Shown piece by piece: positions 1 to 8,611 of a DNA stretch of 17,888 nt. Position numbers and translations under genes: made by a program. The stretch comes from an uncultured Blautia sp. (GTDB lineage Bacteria; Bacillota; Clostridia; Lachnospirales; Lachnospiraceae): the NCBI GenBank assembly GCA_934394545.1, contig CAKRRG010000055.1, forward strand, positions 1 through 17,888, given 5' to 3'. The first letter of the stretch is position 1. The number at the start of each line of letters is the position of its first letter. Under the pieces are notes generated by a model. It was given only the letters and a program-made list of their open reading frames with translations, had not been told where the DNA came from and searched no databases.

Positions 1-26
1 AATTGACTGACAAGGAAAACAAATGT

Positions 27-2288
27 ATGAATAAAAGTAAAAAAAGGGTTTCCTGGAATTTGCTGTTCTGTTATCTTATGATCCTTCTGGCACCGTCCTT
101 GTCTACTGTGGTTACCTATAATATGGCGAGAAATGCCATGGTGGACAATCAGAAGGAGCGGATCACCAGCACTCTTTCTCAGGTTAACAGTTCCTTTAAC
201 CAGGAAATCAAAATGGCTCAAAATGTTGGATATTATGTAAGCAGGGAGAAACGTCTGGTAAACTATCTTTCCAGGATAAAAGGAAAGAAAGCTTCACAGC
301 AATTTTATGAGCAATATACCATTGCAAGTAATTATCCAAATTACAGCCTGATGAATCAGGTCATAAAAAATGTGTATATTCTTATTGCAGACAGTGAGTA
401 TGTTATCAGAATCCCTCAGGTATTGCCAAAGAATGACCGTGGGGCGGCAACTCTGGATGGATTTCCTCTTTACAGCTATGAGCGTTTTCAGGAATTTTAT
501 GATAAACAGGATAAAAACCAGACTTTATTTTATTATGAGGAAAAACCAGGAGACGGCAGTCTGCTTTTGCCCTGCCAGATGGTCTATCCTGGAATCCAGG
601 AGCAGGAATGTGCCATTATAGTAGAGCTTGACTGGGGTAAAATCGTGAAGATGATGCAGCCGGTGCTTGGAGGAAATGCCGGAATGGTTGCGCTTCTGGA
701 TCAGGAGGATAATATTCTGGAAAGCTGTAAGATTTACGAAAACAGTTTCCGGGAGAATTTTTTGATAGACCAGAATTTTAACACACTGAAAAACACAAAG
801 GATGGGGATAACCTTTCTTATTTCCAGGTGAATTGTGGATATAACGGCTGGAAGCTGGCAGCTGCAATTCCTAATCAGGTGCTTTACCAGAGAATTGGAA
901 TTATAAGGTACATAAGTGTTGCACTGTGTGTAACAGCTATTCTTATTGGTGTTCTGATCTGCCTGGGATACTGGTACAGAAGAAAAGGGATAGTGGAAGA
1001 ATGCTGTGATCTTCAGGAACGTATAAACAAAACACAGGTGGTTGGTATTGGATTCTGGAAAAATTTCGGAACATTTTTGACGCAGGTGGATCATCTTCAT
1101 AATACTGTGGAAAGACAGGACCAGATGTTAAAGCAGGTTGTTTTGCGAAAGCTTTTATATGGAAACTATAAATCAGAAGAAGAAATTCTGGAAAATGCAG
1201 CAGCAGTTCAGTTTTCATTAGACGATAACTGTTACGGTGTTGTGATCATCGAACTGGAGGATCCGTTTCAGACAGAATCTGATATGACCATGAATCGGGA
1301 TGCCCTTCTGGAAACGGTTAATAAGATGATTGGTGATACACTTCCCTGGAACATCTGGATTTATCGGATCAGTGAACTATCCTGTGTTCTTCTTCTCCAT
1401 GAGAAAAAGGACATTGACAGAGAGAAATTAAAAAATGACCTGAACAAACTGAATTTTGAACTTCACAGCAGACTGAATATAAAGGGCTACATGGGAATCA
1501 GCGGTGCTGCAGAAGAAATTGCAGACATTCCGGGACAGTATGATATTGCTTCCAGAGTATGCGAGTATGCCAGATATCAGGGAATGTATGTACCTTTATT
1601 GCCGGAAGATATGCCAAATGAAAAAATTATTGAACAGCCAATGTTTTTCTCTATTGATATGGAGATGAAGCTGATCAGTCTTTTGAAAAGTGGCAATGTA
1701 CAGCAGATTGAAGAAATCATCGCACAGATCAAGGAACTTTATTTATATCAGGGAATTGATTCCTATAGATATCGCCACACGGTAGAAATTTTAAGAGGTT
1801 GCCTGTTTAGAAGCATTCCTTCAGAAAATGAAAGTCCAAGAAGCCGTGAATTGTCTGCTGCAGCTTCCAGGGCAGACACTGCGGATGAAATTTTTGCCAT
1901 GATGCGAAAGGTCGGTGCATTTTGGGAAGAAGCAGCAAAGGAGCGGGAAGAAAGTCCGGTCTGCATAGATAAGCAAAAGGTAACGGATTATATTGAAGAG
2001 AATTATGGAGATCCGACGTTGAATCTTTCCGTACTGGCAGAGTGGCTGGGAGAACCGGAGAGAAGAATTTATAATGATTTTAAAGTATGCTTTGGAATGT
2101 CCTTCAGCAGTTATCTGGAACAGAGAAGGCTTGCCAGTGCATGCGAGCTTCTGAAAAAAGGAGCGGCCGTAAAAGATATTGCGGAGCAGGTAGGATACAG
2201 CAGTGATTATTCTTTTCGTCGTGCTTTCAAACGGGCATTTGGCGTATCACCCAGTGATTTTAAAAAATGTCAATCCACCTCTGTTTGA
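27..2288 (+). CDS. Membrane-bound AraC-family sensor/transcriptional regulator
   Basis: Probable one-component regulator that senses an extracellular sugar signal and acts on the adjacent transporter-fucosidase genes. The 753-residue product has a membrane segment at about residues 10-32, an extracytoplasmic region of about 260 residues, a second membrane segment at about 291-316, a cytoplasmic linker and a C-terminal AraC/XylS DNA-binding domain at about 652-753. Two helix-turn-helix units are visible there (around NLSVLAEWLGEPERRIYNDF and VKDIAEQVGYSSDYSFRRAF, the second ending in the typical GVSPSDF). This layout matches the YtdP/YesN-like regulators next to lplABC-type transporters in Firmicutes. 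I chose ATG 27 because AAGGA lies 10 nt upstream; an in-frame TTG at 3 is less likely. The promoter is outside the window. Ligand and target are inferred from context only. Confidence 0.88.
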   Translation: MNKSKKRVSWNLLFCYLMILLAPSLSTVVTYNMARNAMVDNQKERITSTLSQVNSSFNQEIKMAQNVGYYVSREKRLVNYLSRIKGKKASQQFYEQYTIASNYPNYSLMNQVIKNVYILIADSEYVIRIPQVLPKNDRGAATLDGFPLYSYERFQEFYDKQDKNQTLFYYEEKPGDGSLLLPCQMVYPGIQEQECAIIVELDWGKIVKMMQPVLGGNAGMVALLDQEDNILESCKIYENSFRENFLIDQNFNTLKNTKDGDNLSYFQVNCGYNGWKLAAAIPNQVLYQRIGIIRYISVALCVTAILIGVLICLGYWYRRKGIVEECCDLQERINKTQVVGIGFWKNFGTFLTQVDHLHNTVERQDQMLKQVVLRKLLYGNYKSEEEILENAAAVQFSLDDNCYGVVIIELEDPFQTESDMTMNRDALLETVNKMIGDTLPWNIWIYRISELSCVLLLHEKKDIDREKLKNDLNKLNFELHSRLNIKGYMGISGAAEEIADIPGQYDIASRVCEYARYQGMYVPLLPEDMPNEKIIEQPMFFSIDMEMKLISLLKSGNVQQIEEIIAQIKELYLYQGIDSYRYRHTVEILRGCLFRSIPSENESPRSRELSAAASRADTADEIFAMMRKVGAFWEEAAKEREESPVCIDKQKVTDYIEENYGDPTLNLSVLAEWLGEPERRIYNDFKVCFGMSFSSYLEQRRLASACELLKKGAAVKDIAEQVGYSSDYSFRRAFKRAFGVSPSDFKKCQSTSV

Positions 2289-2340
2289 TTGTTGAATATT
2301 ACTAATCAGAGTGCGATACAACTGGTAAATATGTACAGAG

Positions 2341-2404
2341 TGTGTAAAAGGTATGGCCGAATGTAAATGTGTTTGGTGCGTTTTTACACAGAATATGGTA
2401 TAAA
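2341..2404 (+). promoter_or_regulatory. Candidate AraC operator (inverted repeat) and -10 box upstream of the transporter operon
   Basis: TGTGTAAAA at 2341-2349 and TTTTACACA at 2382-2390 are perfect 9-bp inverted arms about 41 bp apart centre to centre. A further direct TGTAAA occurs at 2362-2367, 19 bp after the one at 2343-2348. A TATAAA -10-like box lies at 2399-2404, and no good -35 box is found at the expected distance. A weak -35 with an arm overlapping it is typical of AraC-activated promoters, so the upstream regulator is the obvious candidate ligand-responsive activator. That link is inferred. Confidence 0.4.
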
Positions 2405-2481
2405 GAAAGCAAGTTATTGATGCACAGTCATCAATGCTAACAGTGAAAAGAAAAAGGAAAAAAAGAAGGAGGCTGTAAACA

Positions 2482-4137
2482 ATGAAGAAGAAAGTATTGT
2501 CTCTGGCACTTGCTGCATCCATGATCATGGGGATGAGTGCAACAACTGTATTTGCGGACGACGTGGAGCTGAATCCAGGTGGAACCTATCCGGTAGTGAA
2601 GGATGGAACTCTTGACATGGATGTGTTCACAATGACCATGCCGAACGTAGAGGACATTCAGACAAACGATTTCACCAAATACATGGAAGAGCTGACCGGC
2701 ATCAACATGAACTTTATGACTGGTGGACGTGATGACTGGGAAGACAAACTGAACATGATGCTTCAGTCCGGCGATTATCCGGATGTGATCTTAGGTGTAT
2801 CACCTAACCTTGCAAAATATGGTGTAAAAGAAGGAATGATCATTCCGCTTGATGATTATCTGACAGAAGAGAACGTTCCTAACTATCTGAAGACAATGGA
2901 AGAGTATGGACTTGATATGACACGTGAGGCAGATGGTAAGATTTACTCTCTTGCAAATATCAATGTTTGCTATCATTGCCAGTATGGAAGAAAAATGTGG
3001 GTTAACAAACGTTACCTGGATGAGATGGGCGTTGAGATTCCAACAACTACACAGGAATTCTATGACGTTTGTGAGAAATTCATGGAGTACAAACCAACCG
3101 GTATCGCAGTAGCAGGTGCTGCACAGGGATGGTTTAGCCGTATGCAGGACTGGCTTCTGGATGCATTTACTTTAATGCCAGGTAAATCCTCTACTCTTGC
3201 TGTAAGAGATACAGTAGCAAGAGATAAAGAAACCGGTAAAGCAATCTGTGTTGGTACAACAGAGGAATATAAAGAAGGCCTGAAATTTATGAAGAGCCTT
3301 TATGATATGGGCGCTATTTATGATGGTGATTTCACCCAGACAGCTGAGCAGATGAAGACTTTGATCAACCAGCCAGACGAGCCGGTACTGTTCTTCACAC
3401 TTGGTACTGTATCAGATGGTATTGACGCAGCTACAAATCCTGACTTCTATAAAGACTATGTATGCATGGCTCCAATCGAAGGACCAGACGGAACAAGAAT
3501 TGCATACCAGTCTCCGAACCCAGGTGTAAGCAGCGGTGCATTCGCAATCACAGATAAATGTGAGAATCCGGAAGCAGCCCTTCGCTGGGTAGACTTCTTC
3601 TACAGTGAAACCGGTGACCTTTGTTCTCAGTTTGGTGCTGAAGAGGGAACTGACTGGGTTCTTAATCCAGAAGGTAAAGTTGGCTTAAATGGTGAGCCTG
3701 CAACTTATGAGATTCTTAACCTCTATACATCTGAGACACAGAATCATGACTGGCAGGATATCGGTATCCGTGTAGCTCCGGCTGCTTATCGTTTAGGTGC
3801 AGCGGTTGATCCGGATGTTGATGTTACAAAATCCGAAGGCCTTGAGAAGCTTCTCTATGATGCAAGTGCAGATCTTTATGCGCCATATGCAGGAACAAGC
3901 AATATTGAACTGTATGATGAGCTGAAAATCACAGATGATGAGTCAAGCAACGTATCTGTAGTTGCTGTTGAAATCGAGAAGATCATTGAAGAGTCTACAG
4001 TTGGATTTATCACAGGTGCTCTGGATATTGACGGAGACTGGGATAGCTACGTAGATTCTGTTGAAAAAGCAGGTCTTGCAGATCTTCTTGCAATGTACGA
4101 TTCCGCTTACGCACGTAGTACTGGTGAAGCAGAATAA
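2482..4137 (+). CDS. ABC transporter extracellular solute-binding protein (LplA/YtcQ-like, oligosaccharide)
   Basis: Binding protein of a CUT1-type carbohydrate ABC importer, 551 residues, a size typical of the LplA/YtcQ and alginate-oligosaccharide binding group rather than of monosaccharide binders. Residues 1-25 form a signal peptide (MKKK, a hydrophobic core, then TVFA before DD), consistent with signal peptidase I cleavage after A25. No cysteine lies in or near the signal region, so the usual lipobox is missing and I see no membrane anchor. AAGGAGG at 2466-2472 sits 9 nt before the ATG. It is followed by a hairpin, two permeases and a GH29 fucosidase, so the substrate is probably a fucose-containing glycan. 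The substrate is inferred; the family assignment is firm. Confidence 0.9.
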   Translation: MKKKVLSLALAASMIMGMSATTVFADDVELNPGGTYPVVKDGTLDMDVFTMTMPNVEDIQTNDFTKYMEELTGINMNFMTGGRDDWEDKLNMMLQSGDYPDVILGVSPNLAKYGVKEGMIIPLDDYLTEENVPNYLKTMEEYGLDMTREADGKIYSLANINVCYHCQYGRKMWVNKRYLDEMGVEIPTTTQEFYDVCEKFMEYKPTGIAVAGAAQGWFSRMQDWLLDAFTLMPGKSSTLAVRDTVARDKETGKAICVGTTEEYKEGLKFMKSLYDMGAIYDGDFTQTAEQMKTLINQPDEPVLFFTLGTVSDGIDAATNPDFYKDYVCMAPIEGPDGTRIAYQSPNPGVSSGAFAITDKCENPEAALRWVDFFYSETGDLCSQFGAEEGTDWVLNPEGKVGLNGEPATYEILNLYTSETQNHDWQDIGIRVAPAAYRLGAAVDPDVDVTKSEGLEKLLYDASADLYAPYAGTSNIELYDELKITDDESSNVSVVAVEIEKIIEESTVGFITGALDIDGDWDSYVDSVEKAGLADLLAMYDSAYARSTGEAE

Positions 4138-4171
4138 ATAAAAAAGGTTTGGAAAAACATGGATTTATTTG

Positions 4172-4208
4172 AAAGGGGCTGCTGCTTAAGTGCAGCGGCC
4201 CTTTTCTC
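4172..4208 (+). terminator. Intra-operon hairpin, probable partial terminator
   Basis: The stem 4172-4185 pairs with 4192-4205 over 14 positions (two G-U), around a 6-nt loop. Its 3' arm ends in TTTT followed by CTC. The U tract is short and broken, so termination is probably incomplete. It sits 35 nt after the binding-protein stop codon and about 60 nt before the permease gene. In sugar ABC operons this is the usual place for a hairpin that keeps binding-protein mRNA more abundant than permease mRNA. Confidence 0.65.
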
Positions 4209-4265
4209 ACATAAAAGCGCCTTTTGCGAAAGCAAACTGTGCAGTCAAGAACAGGAGGAAAGAAT

Positions 4266-5198
4266 ATGGGCAAAAAGAGTAAAAAATACAGCCCAGCTCC
4301 GGGAAATAAGATCAAATCCAATAACTGGCAGTTTTGGCTGATCATAGCAATACCGGTTATTTATGCATTTATTTTTGCATATATCCCAATGGGAGGCATT
4401 ATTCTTGCATTTAAAGATTACAGTCCCAAGAAGGGTATAATTGGAAGTGACTGGGTAGGAATGAAGTGGTTTATACAGTTCCTGACTTCCACATCAAGTG
4501 TTACGGTTATTAAGAATACGCTTATTCTGGGTGTTTACACATTGCTTGTAAACTTCCCTCTTCCGATTCTTCTGGCAATCGGATTAAATGAAATGCGTCA
4601 TGTGAAATACCGTAAATTGATCCAGATGGTAACCTATGCACCATACTTTATCTCAGCCGTTGTTCTGGTTGGTATGATGATGCAGATGATGGATCTTCGT
4701 ACAGGTATTATCAATATCCTTTTGACAAAAATCGGATTGAAGCCCATTAACTTCTTTGGAAAAGCCACCATGTTCCGGCATTTGTATGTATGGAGTAACC
4801 TGTGGCAGACAGCGGGCTATTCTTCTATCATATTTATTGCGGCACTGTCCGGTGTAAGCCCTGAGCTTCAGGAAGCAGCAATTGTAGATGGCGCTACCAG
4901 AATGCAGAGAATCATCCATGTGGATATTCCGGCAATTCTTCCAACTGTTATCACCATGCTGATCTTCAACTGTGCAAACGTGGTAAGCATTGGATTTGAT
5001 AAAGTATACCTGATGCAGAACTCTATGAACAGCAGCGTTTCAGAGGTTATTTCAACTTATGTATATAAGATCGGTGTTGTAAACTCCAACTTTGGATTTT
5101 CAACGGCTGCCGGTTTGTTCCAGTCCTTAGTTTCCTTCGCAATGCTTGTTGCTGTTAACAAGATTTGTAAGAAGGTAACCGAGACAAGCTTGTGGTAA
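4266..5198 (+). CDS. ABC transporter permease (LplB-like)
   Basis: First of two membrane subunits of the carbohydrate importer, 310 residues with about six membrane segments. The cytoplasmic loop that contacts the ATPase is visible as EAAIVDGATRMQRIIHVDIP, with EAA at residues 203-205 and the conserved G at 209. The sequence and the start of the first segment (FAYIPMGGIILAFKDYSP) fit the LplB family of Firmicutes oligosaccharide transporters. I chose ATG 4266 because AGGAGG (4253-4258) precedes it by 7 nt; an upstream in-frame ATG at 4224 has no such site. The gene pairs with the next permease, whose ribosome-binding site overlaps this stop codon. Confidence 0.92.
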   Translation: MGKKSKKYSPAPGNKIKSNNWQFWLIIAIPVIYAFIFAYIPMGGIILAFKDYSPKKGIIGSDWVGMKWFIQFLTSTSSVTVIKNTLILGVYTLLVNFPLPILLAIGLNEMRHVKYRKLIQMVTYAPYFISAVVLVGMMMQMMDLRTGIINILLTKIGLKPINFFGKATMFRHLYVWSNLWQTAGYSSIIFIAALSGVSPELQEAAIVDGATRMQRIIHVDIPAILPTVITMLIFNCANVVSIGFDKVYLMQNSMNSSVSEVISTYVYKIGVVNSNFGFSTAAGLFQSLVSFAMLVAVNKICKKVTETSLW

Positions 5199-5210
5199 GG
5201 GGGATGTATT

Positions 5211-6113
5211 ATGGAAAAGAAAGTTAAATTCAGAAATATGCGTCCTGAGGATAAAATCTTTGATATTGTTAACTACACGGTACTTACATTGATTCTTATC
5301 ATTGTGCTTTATCCGGTTCTTTATATTGTAGCTGCATCCTTTTCTGATCCTCAGGCTGTTATCAGCGGACAGGTTTATATTTTTCCGGTCCGTCCGACCT
5401 TAAAAGGTTACGAAGCAGTATTTAAAAACAAAAAGATCCTGATTGGATTCTTGAACTCCTTCTTTTATTTGTTTGTGGGAACAGCAGTGAACCTGATCAT
5501 GACCATGCTCTGCGCATACCCGCTTTCCAGAAAAGAATTTAAAGCAAGAAACTTCTTTGCATTTTTCTTTATTTTTACCATGTATTTCAGTGGCGGTCTT
5601 GTGCCGAACTATATTCTGGTAAATAATTTGGGACTTACAGATACACGTTGGGCAATGATCATTCCTACTGCCATGTCTACCTATAACATGATTATCTGTC
5701 GTACCTATATTGTAAATAGTATTCCGGATGAAATGTATGAAGCAGCGCAGATTGACGGATGTACCCCATGGAGATATTTCCTGAGTGTAATCGTTCCCCT
5801 GTGTAAACCAATTATGGCAGTTATGACTCTGTATTATGGTGTTGCCAAGTGGAATAACTACTTTGATGCTATGCTTTACCTCAGAAAAGATACTCTGCAG
5901 CCTCTGACAATTATCATGAAGCAGATTCTGATCCAGAACCAGGTAGATATGACCCAGATCGGAGATGCCTCCAACCTGGCGAAGCTTCAGGGTATGTCTG
6001 AGCTTCTGAAGTATTCTACAATCGTTGTAGCTTGTCTGCCTGTTATGCTGTTATATCCGTTTGTACAGAAGCACCTGGTAAAGGGTGTTATGATCGGTGC
6101 TGTAAAGGGTTGA
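5211..6113 (+). CDS. ABC transporter permease (YtcP/LplC-like, MalG side)
   Basis: Second membrane subunit of the importer, 300 residues with about six membrane segments. It carries the EAA loop (MYEAAQIDGCTPWRYFLSVI, EAA at 177-179, G at 183) and the SGGLVP segment near residue 127 typical of the YtcP/LplC group. The start has AAGGGGG at 5197-5203, which overlaps the TAA of the preceding gene, so the two are translationally close. No ATP-binding subunit follows. As in other CUT1 systems of this type, a shared MsmX-like ATPase from elsewhere in the genome is expected. Confidence 0.92.
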   Translation: MEKKVKFRNMRPEDKIFDIVNYTVLTLILIIVLYPVLYIVAASFSDPQAVISGQVYIFPVRPTLKGYEAVFKNKKILIGFLNSFFYLFVGTAVNLIMTMLCAYPLSRKEFKARNFFAFFFIFTMYFSGGLVPNYILVNNLGLTDTRWAMIIPTAMSTYNMIICRTYIVNSIPDEMYEAAQIDGCTPWRYFLSVIVPLCKPIMAVMTLYYGVAKWNNYFDAMLYLRKDTLQPLTIIMKQILIQNQVDMTQIGDASNLAKLQGMSELLKYSTIVVACLPVMLLYPFVQKHLVKGVMIGAVKG

Positions 6114-6151
6114 TATAACTGAAGATTTCTCTAAAAAGGAGAACAAAACCT

Positions 6152-7474
6152 ATGAATAAAGTGATCGAAGAAAGAACAAAACGTACCGAATGGTATCAGG
6201 ATGCCCGTTTCGGCATGTTCATTCACTGGGGGCTTTATGCAATCCCATCCCGTGGAGAATGGGTGAGAAGCGTAGAGCAGATTCCTCATGAGGATTACTG
6301 TTATCTTACAGAAGAATTTTCAGCAGAGAATTATAACCCAAGGGAATGGGCTCGCCTGGCGAAAAAAGCAGGCATGAAATATGCGGTACTTACTGCAAAG
6401 CATCACGACGGGTTCTGTCTGTATGACACAAAGCTTACAGATTATAATTCCATGAATGCTGCATGTCACAGAGATCTTGTAAAAGAATTTCTGGAGGCAT
6501 TCCGTGAGGAAGGAATTAAGGTTGGTCTGTATTTCTCCATCATTGACTGGCGTCATCCGGATTTTCCTCATTATGGGGATATGCATCATCCAATGCGTAA
6601 TCATCCGGAATGCTCTAATGAAAACCGTAATTTTGACCGTTATCTGGAATTCATGTTTGGTCAGATTAAAGAGCTTTTGACAAATTATGGAAAACTGGAT
6701 TTAATGTGGTTCGATTTCTCCTATGGGGATATGAAGTGTGAGAAATGGAAAGCCCAGGAGCTTATTTCCATGGTTCGTTCTATTCAGCCGTGGCTGATTA
6801 TTGATAATCGTCTGGAAGGAAGCGCTGAGGATTCCGGTTCTATCCTTACTGCAGAACCAACAGAATATTCCGGCGATTTCGCATCACCGGAGCAGATGAT
6901 CCCACCGGCTGGAATCCGCAATGTGCTGGGAGATCCGGTGCCGTGGGAAGCATGTATCACATTGAATAATAACTGGGGCTACTGCTCCAGTGACCATCAT
7001 TACAAATCAGCACAGATGGTTATCCGTATGCTGGTTGAGTGCGTAAGTAAGGGTGGAAATCTTCTCCTGAATGTAGGTCCGGATGGAAAAGGCCGTATTC
7101 CGAAAGAGTCTGTAAAAATTCTGGAAGAAGTAGGAGAGTGGATGGATGAGAATTCCAGAAGCATCTACGGCTGTGGTTATGCCGGAATTGAGAAACCGGA
7201 ATGGGGACGTTATACCCGTAATGGAAATAAAATTTATGCTCACGTAATGGAAGCTCAGGCAGGCGCAATCCCGCTTACCGGAATCCATGGCAAGATCAAA
7301 AAGCTGCGCCGTGTCAGTGACAACTCTGAGGTGAAGCTGACCGATTACTGGAATTTAAAGGAATATGCCCAGAACCAGTTCTTCTTCCTGAATCCGGTTA
7401 CCTGTGACTGTTATCCCCTTCCTGATGAAAGGGATACCGTTGTGGAAGTAACGCTGGAAGAAACGGAAGCATAA
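6152..7474 (+). CDS. Alpha-L-fucosidase, glycoside hydrolase family 29 (cytoplasmic)
   Basis: Retaining exo-fucosidase that removes terminal L-fucose from glycans, 440 residues. Family features are visible in order: RFGMFIHWG (H25-W26-G27), the K-HHDGF block (H84-H85-D86), the nucleophile region LMWFDFSYGD with D188 as expected nucleophile, GDFASPEQ with E247 as a possible acid/base, CITLNNNWGY (268-277) and LLLNVGPDGKG. The catalytic part is followed by a short C-terminal beta region. There is no signal peptide, so it should act on imported oligosaccharides in the cytoplasm, which matches its place behind the binding protein and permeases (38 nt after the second permease). AAAGGAGAA at 6135-6143 supports the start. 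Linkage preference cannot be read from the sequence. The acid/base assignment is tentative. Confidence 0.93.
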   Translation: MNKVIEERTKRTEWYQDARFGMFIHWGLYAIPSRGEWVRSVEQIPHEDYCYLTEEFSAENYNPREWARLAKKAGMKYAVLTAKHHDGFCLYDTKLTDYNSMNAACHRDLVKEFLEAFREEGIKVGLYFSIIDWRHPDFPHYGDMHHPMRNHPECSNENRNFDRYLEFMFGQIKELLTNYGKLDLMWFDFSYGDMKCEKWKAQELISMVRSIQPWLIIDNRLEGSAEDSGSILTAEPTEYSGDFASPEQMIPPAGIRNVLGDPVPWEACITLNNNWGYCSSDHHYKSAQMVIRMLVECVSKGGNLLLNVGPDGKGRIPKESVKILEEVGEWMDENSRSIYGCGYAGIEKPEWGRYTRNGNKIYAHVMEAQAGAIPLTGIHGKIKKLRRVSDNSEVKLTDYWNLKEYAQNQFFFLNPVTCDCYPLPDERDTVVEVTLEETEA

Positions 7475-7484
7475 ACAGTTATAT

Positions 7485-7522
7485 AAAGAGGGATGCCAAA
7501 AATCAAAAGGCATCCCTCTTTT
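7485..7522. terminator. Bidirectional intrinsic terminator between convergent genes
   Basis: A perfect 13-bp stem (7485-7497 with 7509-7521, core GAGGGATGCC) with an 11-nt loop, a TTTT end on the + strand and an AAA start that becomes U on the - strand. It ends the fucosidase operon 11 nt after its stop codon. Its right arm overlaps the stop codon (7521-7523) of the convergent AEC permease gene, so one hairpin probably serves both transcripts. Confidence 0.88.
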
Positions 7523-8450
7523 ATGCAATATCTAAAATTGTAAATACCAGTGGAATTGTGATCAGTGAAAGCAGGGTAGTGATAAAGACACCTTTTGTTG
7601 CCAGAACCTGATCTTTTTTATATTGGGTGGCAAATAGAACTACGGTATTGCCAACCGGCATACTCAAAAGAACAAAGATAATTCCGCGAATATAAACATC
7701 TGATATGGTCAGGCAAAGGAGCGGCCAGATCAGAATAGGCACCAGCAACTGCTTCAGTGCCGTAAAAATATAAATTTTCCAGTCGTTAAACATTTCTTTG
7801 AAAGGCATTCCAGCCAGATTTGCTCCAATCAGCAGCATAGCAAGTGGAGAGGTAAGGCCACCGATACTTCCGATTGCACCGGTTACAGGTGCCGGTATCT
7901 GAACAGGGAAAAAGTACAAAAGTAAGGCCAGGATGGAACCAATCATACCAGGATTCAGAATGGCTTTCAGACTTAGTCCGCTTTTTTCCCCGGAACCATA
8001 GTGCATCATCCACACTCCAATGGAATAGGCACTTAGGTTAAAAAGAATATTCAGTACTGCTGCATAAAGCAGGGCCTGCTCTCCATATAAAGCTGTAATC
8101 ATGGGAAACCCCATAAATCCAACGTTAGAATAAGTGTTCATAAAAGCGTATACACCCTGCTGGTTCTGGGAAAGGTGAAAAAGCTTCACTACAATGAAGC
8201 TGACCAGAGGAAGCAGAAGATAAATAATCAGGGATGCTATGAAAACGGTAATAACCCGGCCGGAATCATCGGCCTCTGTTCTTGTAAGAACGGAGTTCAG
8301 GATGATGAGGGGCATGGTTACATTTACCACCAGCTTTGTTAAATGGGAATCCACCTCCGGGGTAAGAATACCCAGCTTAAATAAGCTATATCCGCAGAAA
8401 ATAATGAGAAACAACTGAATCATCTGGGCAATCAAAACATGGATATCCAT
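7521..8450 (-). CDS. AEC (auxin efflux carrier) family permease
   Basis: Integral membrane transporter of 309 residues with about ten hydrophobic segments spread over the whole length. Family signatures are NVTMPLIILNSVL near the N-terminus, the mid-protein SNVGFMGFPMI, SPLAMLLIGANLAGMP, and a C-terminal SMPVGNTVVLFATQY block. Bacterial members move organic acids or other small anions, but the substrate cannot be deduced here. The ATG is preceded by AAGGAAGG-type sequence (plus-strand 8459-8468) at about 8 nt. It appears monocistronic: upstream lies the terminator of the thiamin operon and downstream the shared bidirectional terminator. No convincing -35/-10 pair was found in the 80 nt upstream. 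Confidence 0.88.
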   Translation of the reverse strand: MDIHVLIAQMIQLFLIIFCGYSLFKLGILTPEVDSHLTKLVVNVTMPLIILNSVLTRTEADDSGRVITVFIASLIIYLLLPLVSFIVVKLFHLSQNQQGVYAFMNTYSNVGFMGFPMITALYGEQALLYAAVLNILFNLSAYSIGVWMMHYGSGEKSGLSLKAILNPGMIGSILALLLYFFPVQIPAPVTGAIGSIGGLTSPLAMLLIGANLAGMPFKEMFNDWKIYIFTALKQLLVPILIWPLLCLTISDVYIRGIIFVLLSMPVGNTVVLFATQYKKDQVLATKGVFITTLLSLITIPLVFTILDIA

Positions 8451-8532
8451 AATAAGGACCTTCCTTTTGTACGATTATTAGAAACGATTGACTGTGTGAT
8501 GTACAGAATCTGGCTTTGATTCATTTGTAACG

Positions 8533-8572
8533 AAAAAAAGCGAAGAGACAAACTCTATGTCTGCCTCTTCGC
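8533..8572 (-). terminator. Terminator of the thiD-cytX operon
   Basis: Read on the - strand, GCGAAGAG (8572-8565) pairs with CTCTTCGC (8547-8540), with an additional inner GACA/TGTC pairing. The stem is followed directly by seven U (A run at 8533-8539). It lies 39 nt after the cytX stop codon. The + strand lacks a U tract, so it acts on the leftward transcript. Confidence 0.88.
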
Positions 8573-8611
8573 ATATCCGAATCATAGCATATCCAAAAAG
8601 AAAATACAAGT

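Noticed and set aside
3..26. Upstream TTG start for the first gene
   Set aside because: The ATG at 27 has AAGGA at proper distance and begins the normal positively charged N-terminus before the first membrane segment.
525..1100. A 191-codon - strand frame opposite the membrane-bound AraC regulator
   Set aside because: It is antisense to a clearly coding gene, with no ribosome-binding site or family resemblance.
8451..8530. Catabolite-repression (cre) site or promoter upstream of the AEC permease gene
   Set aside because: TTAGAAACGATTGAC resembles only the left half of the cre consensus and no good -35/-10 pair could be placed.
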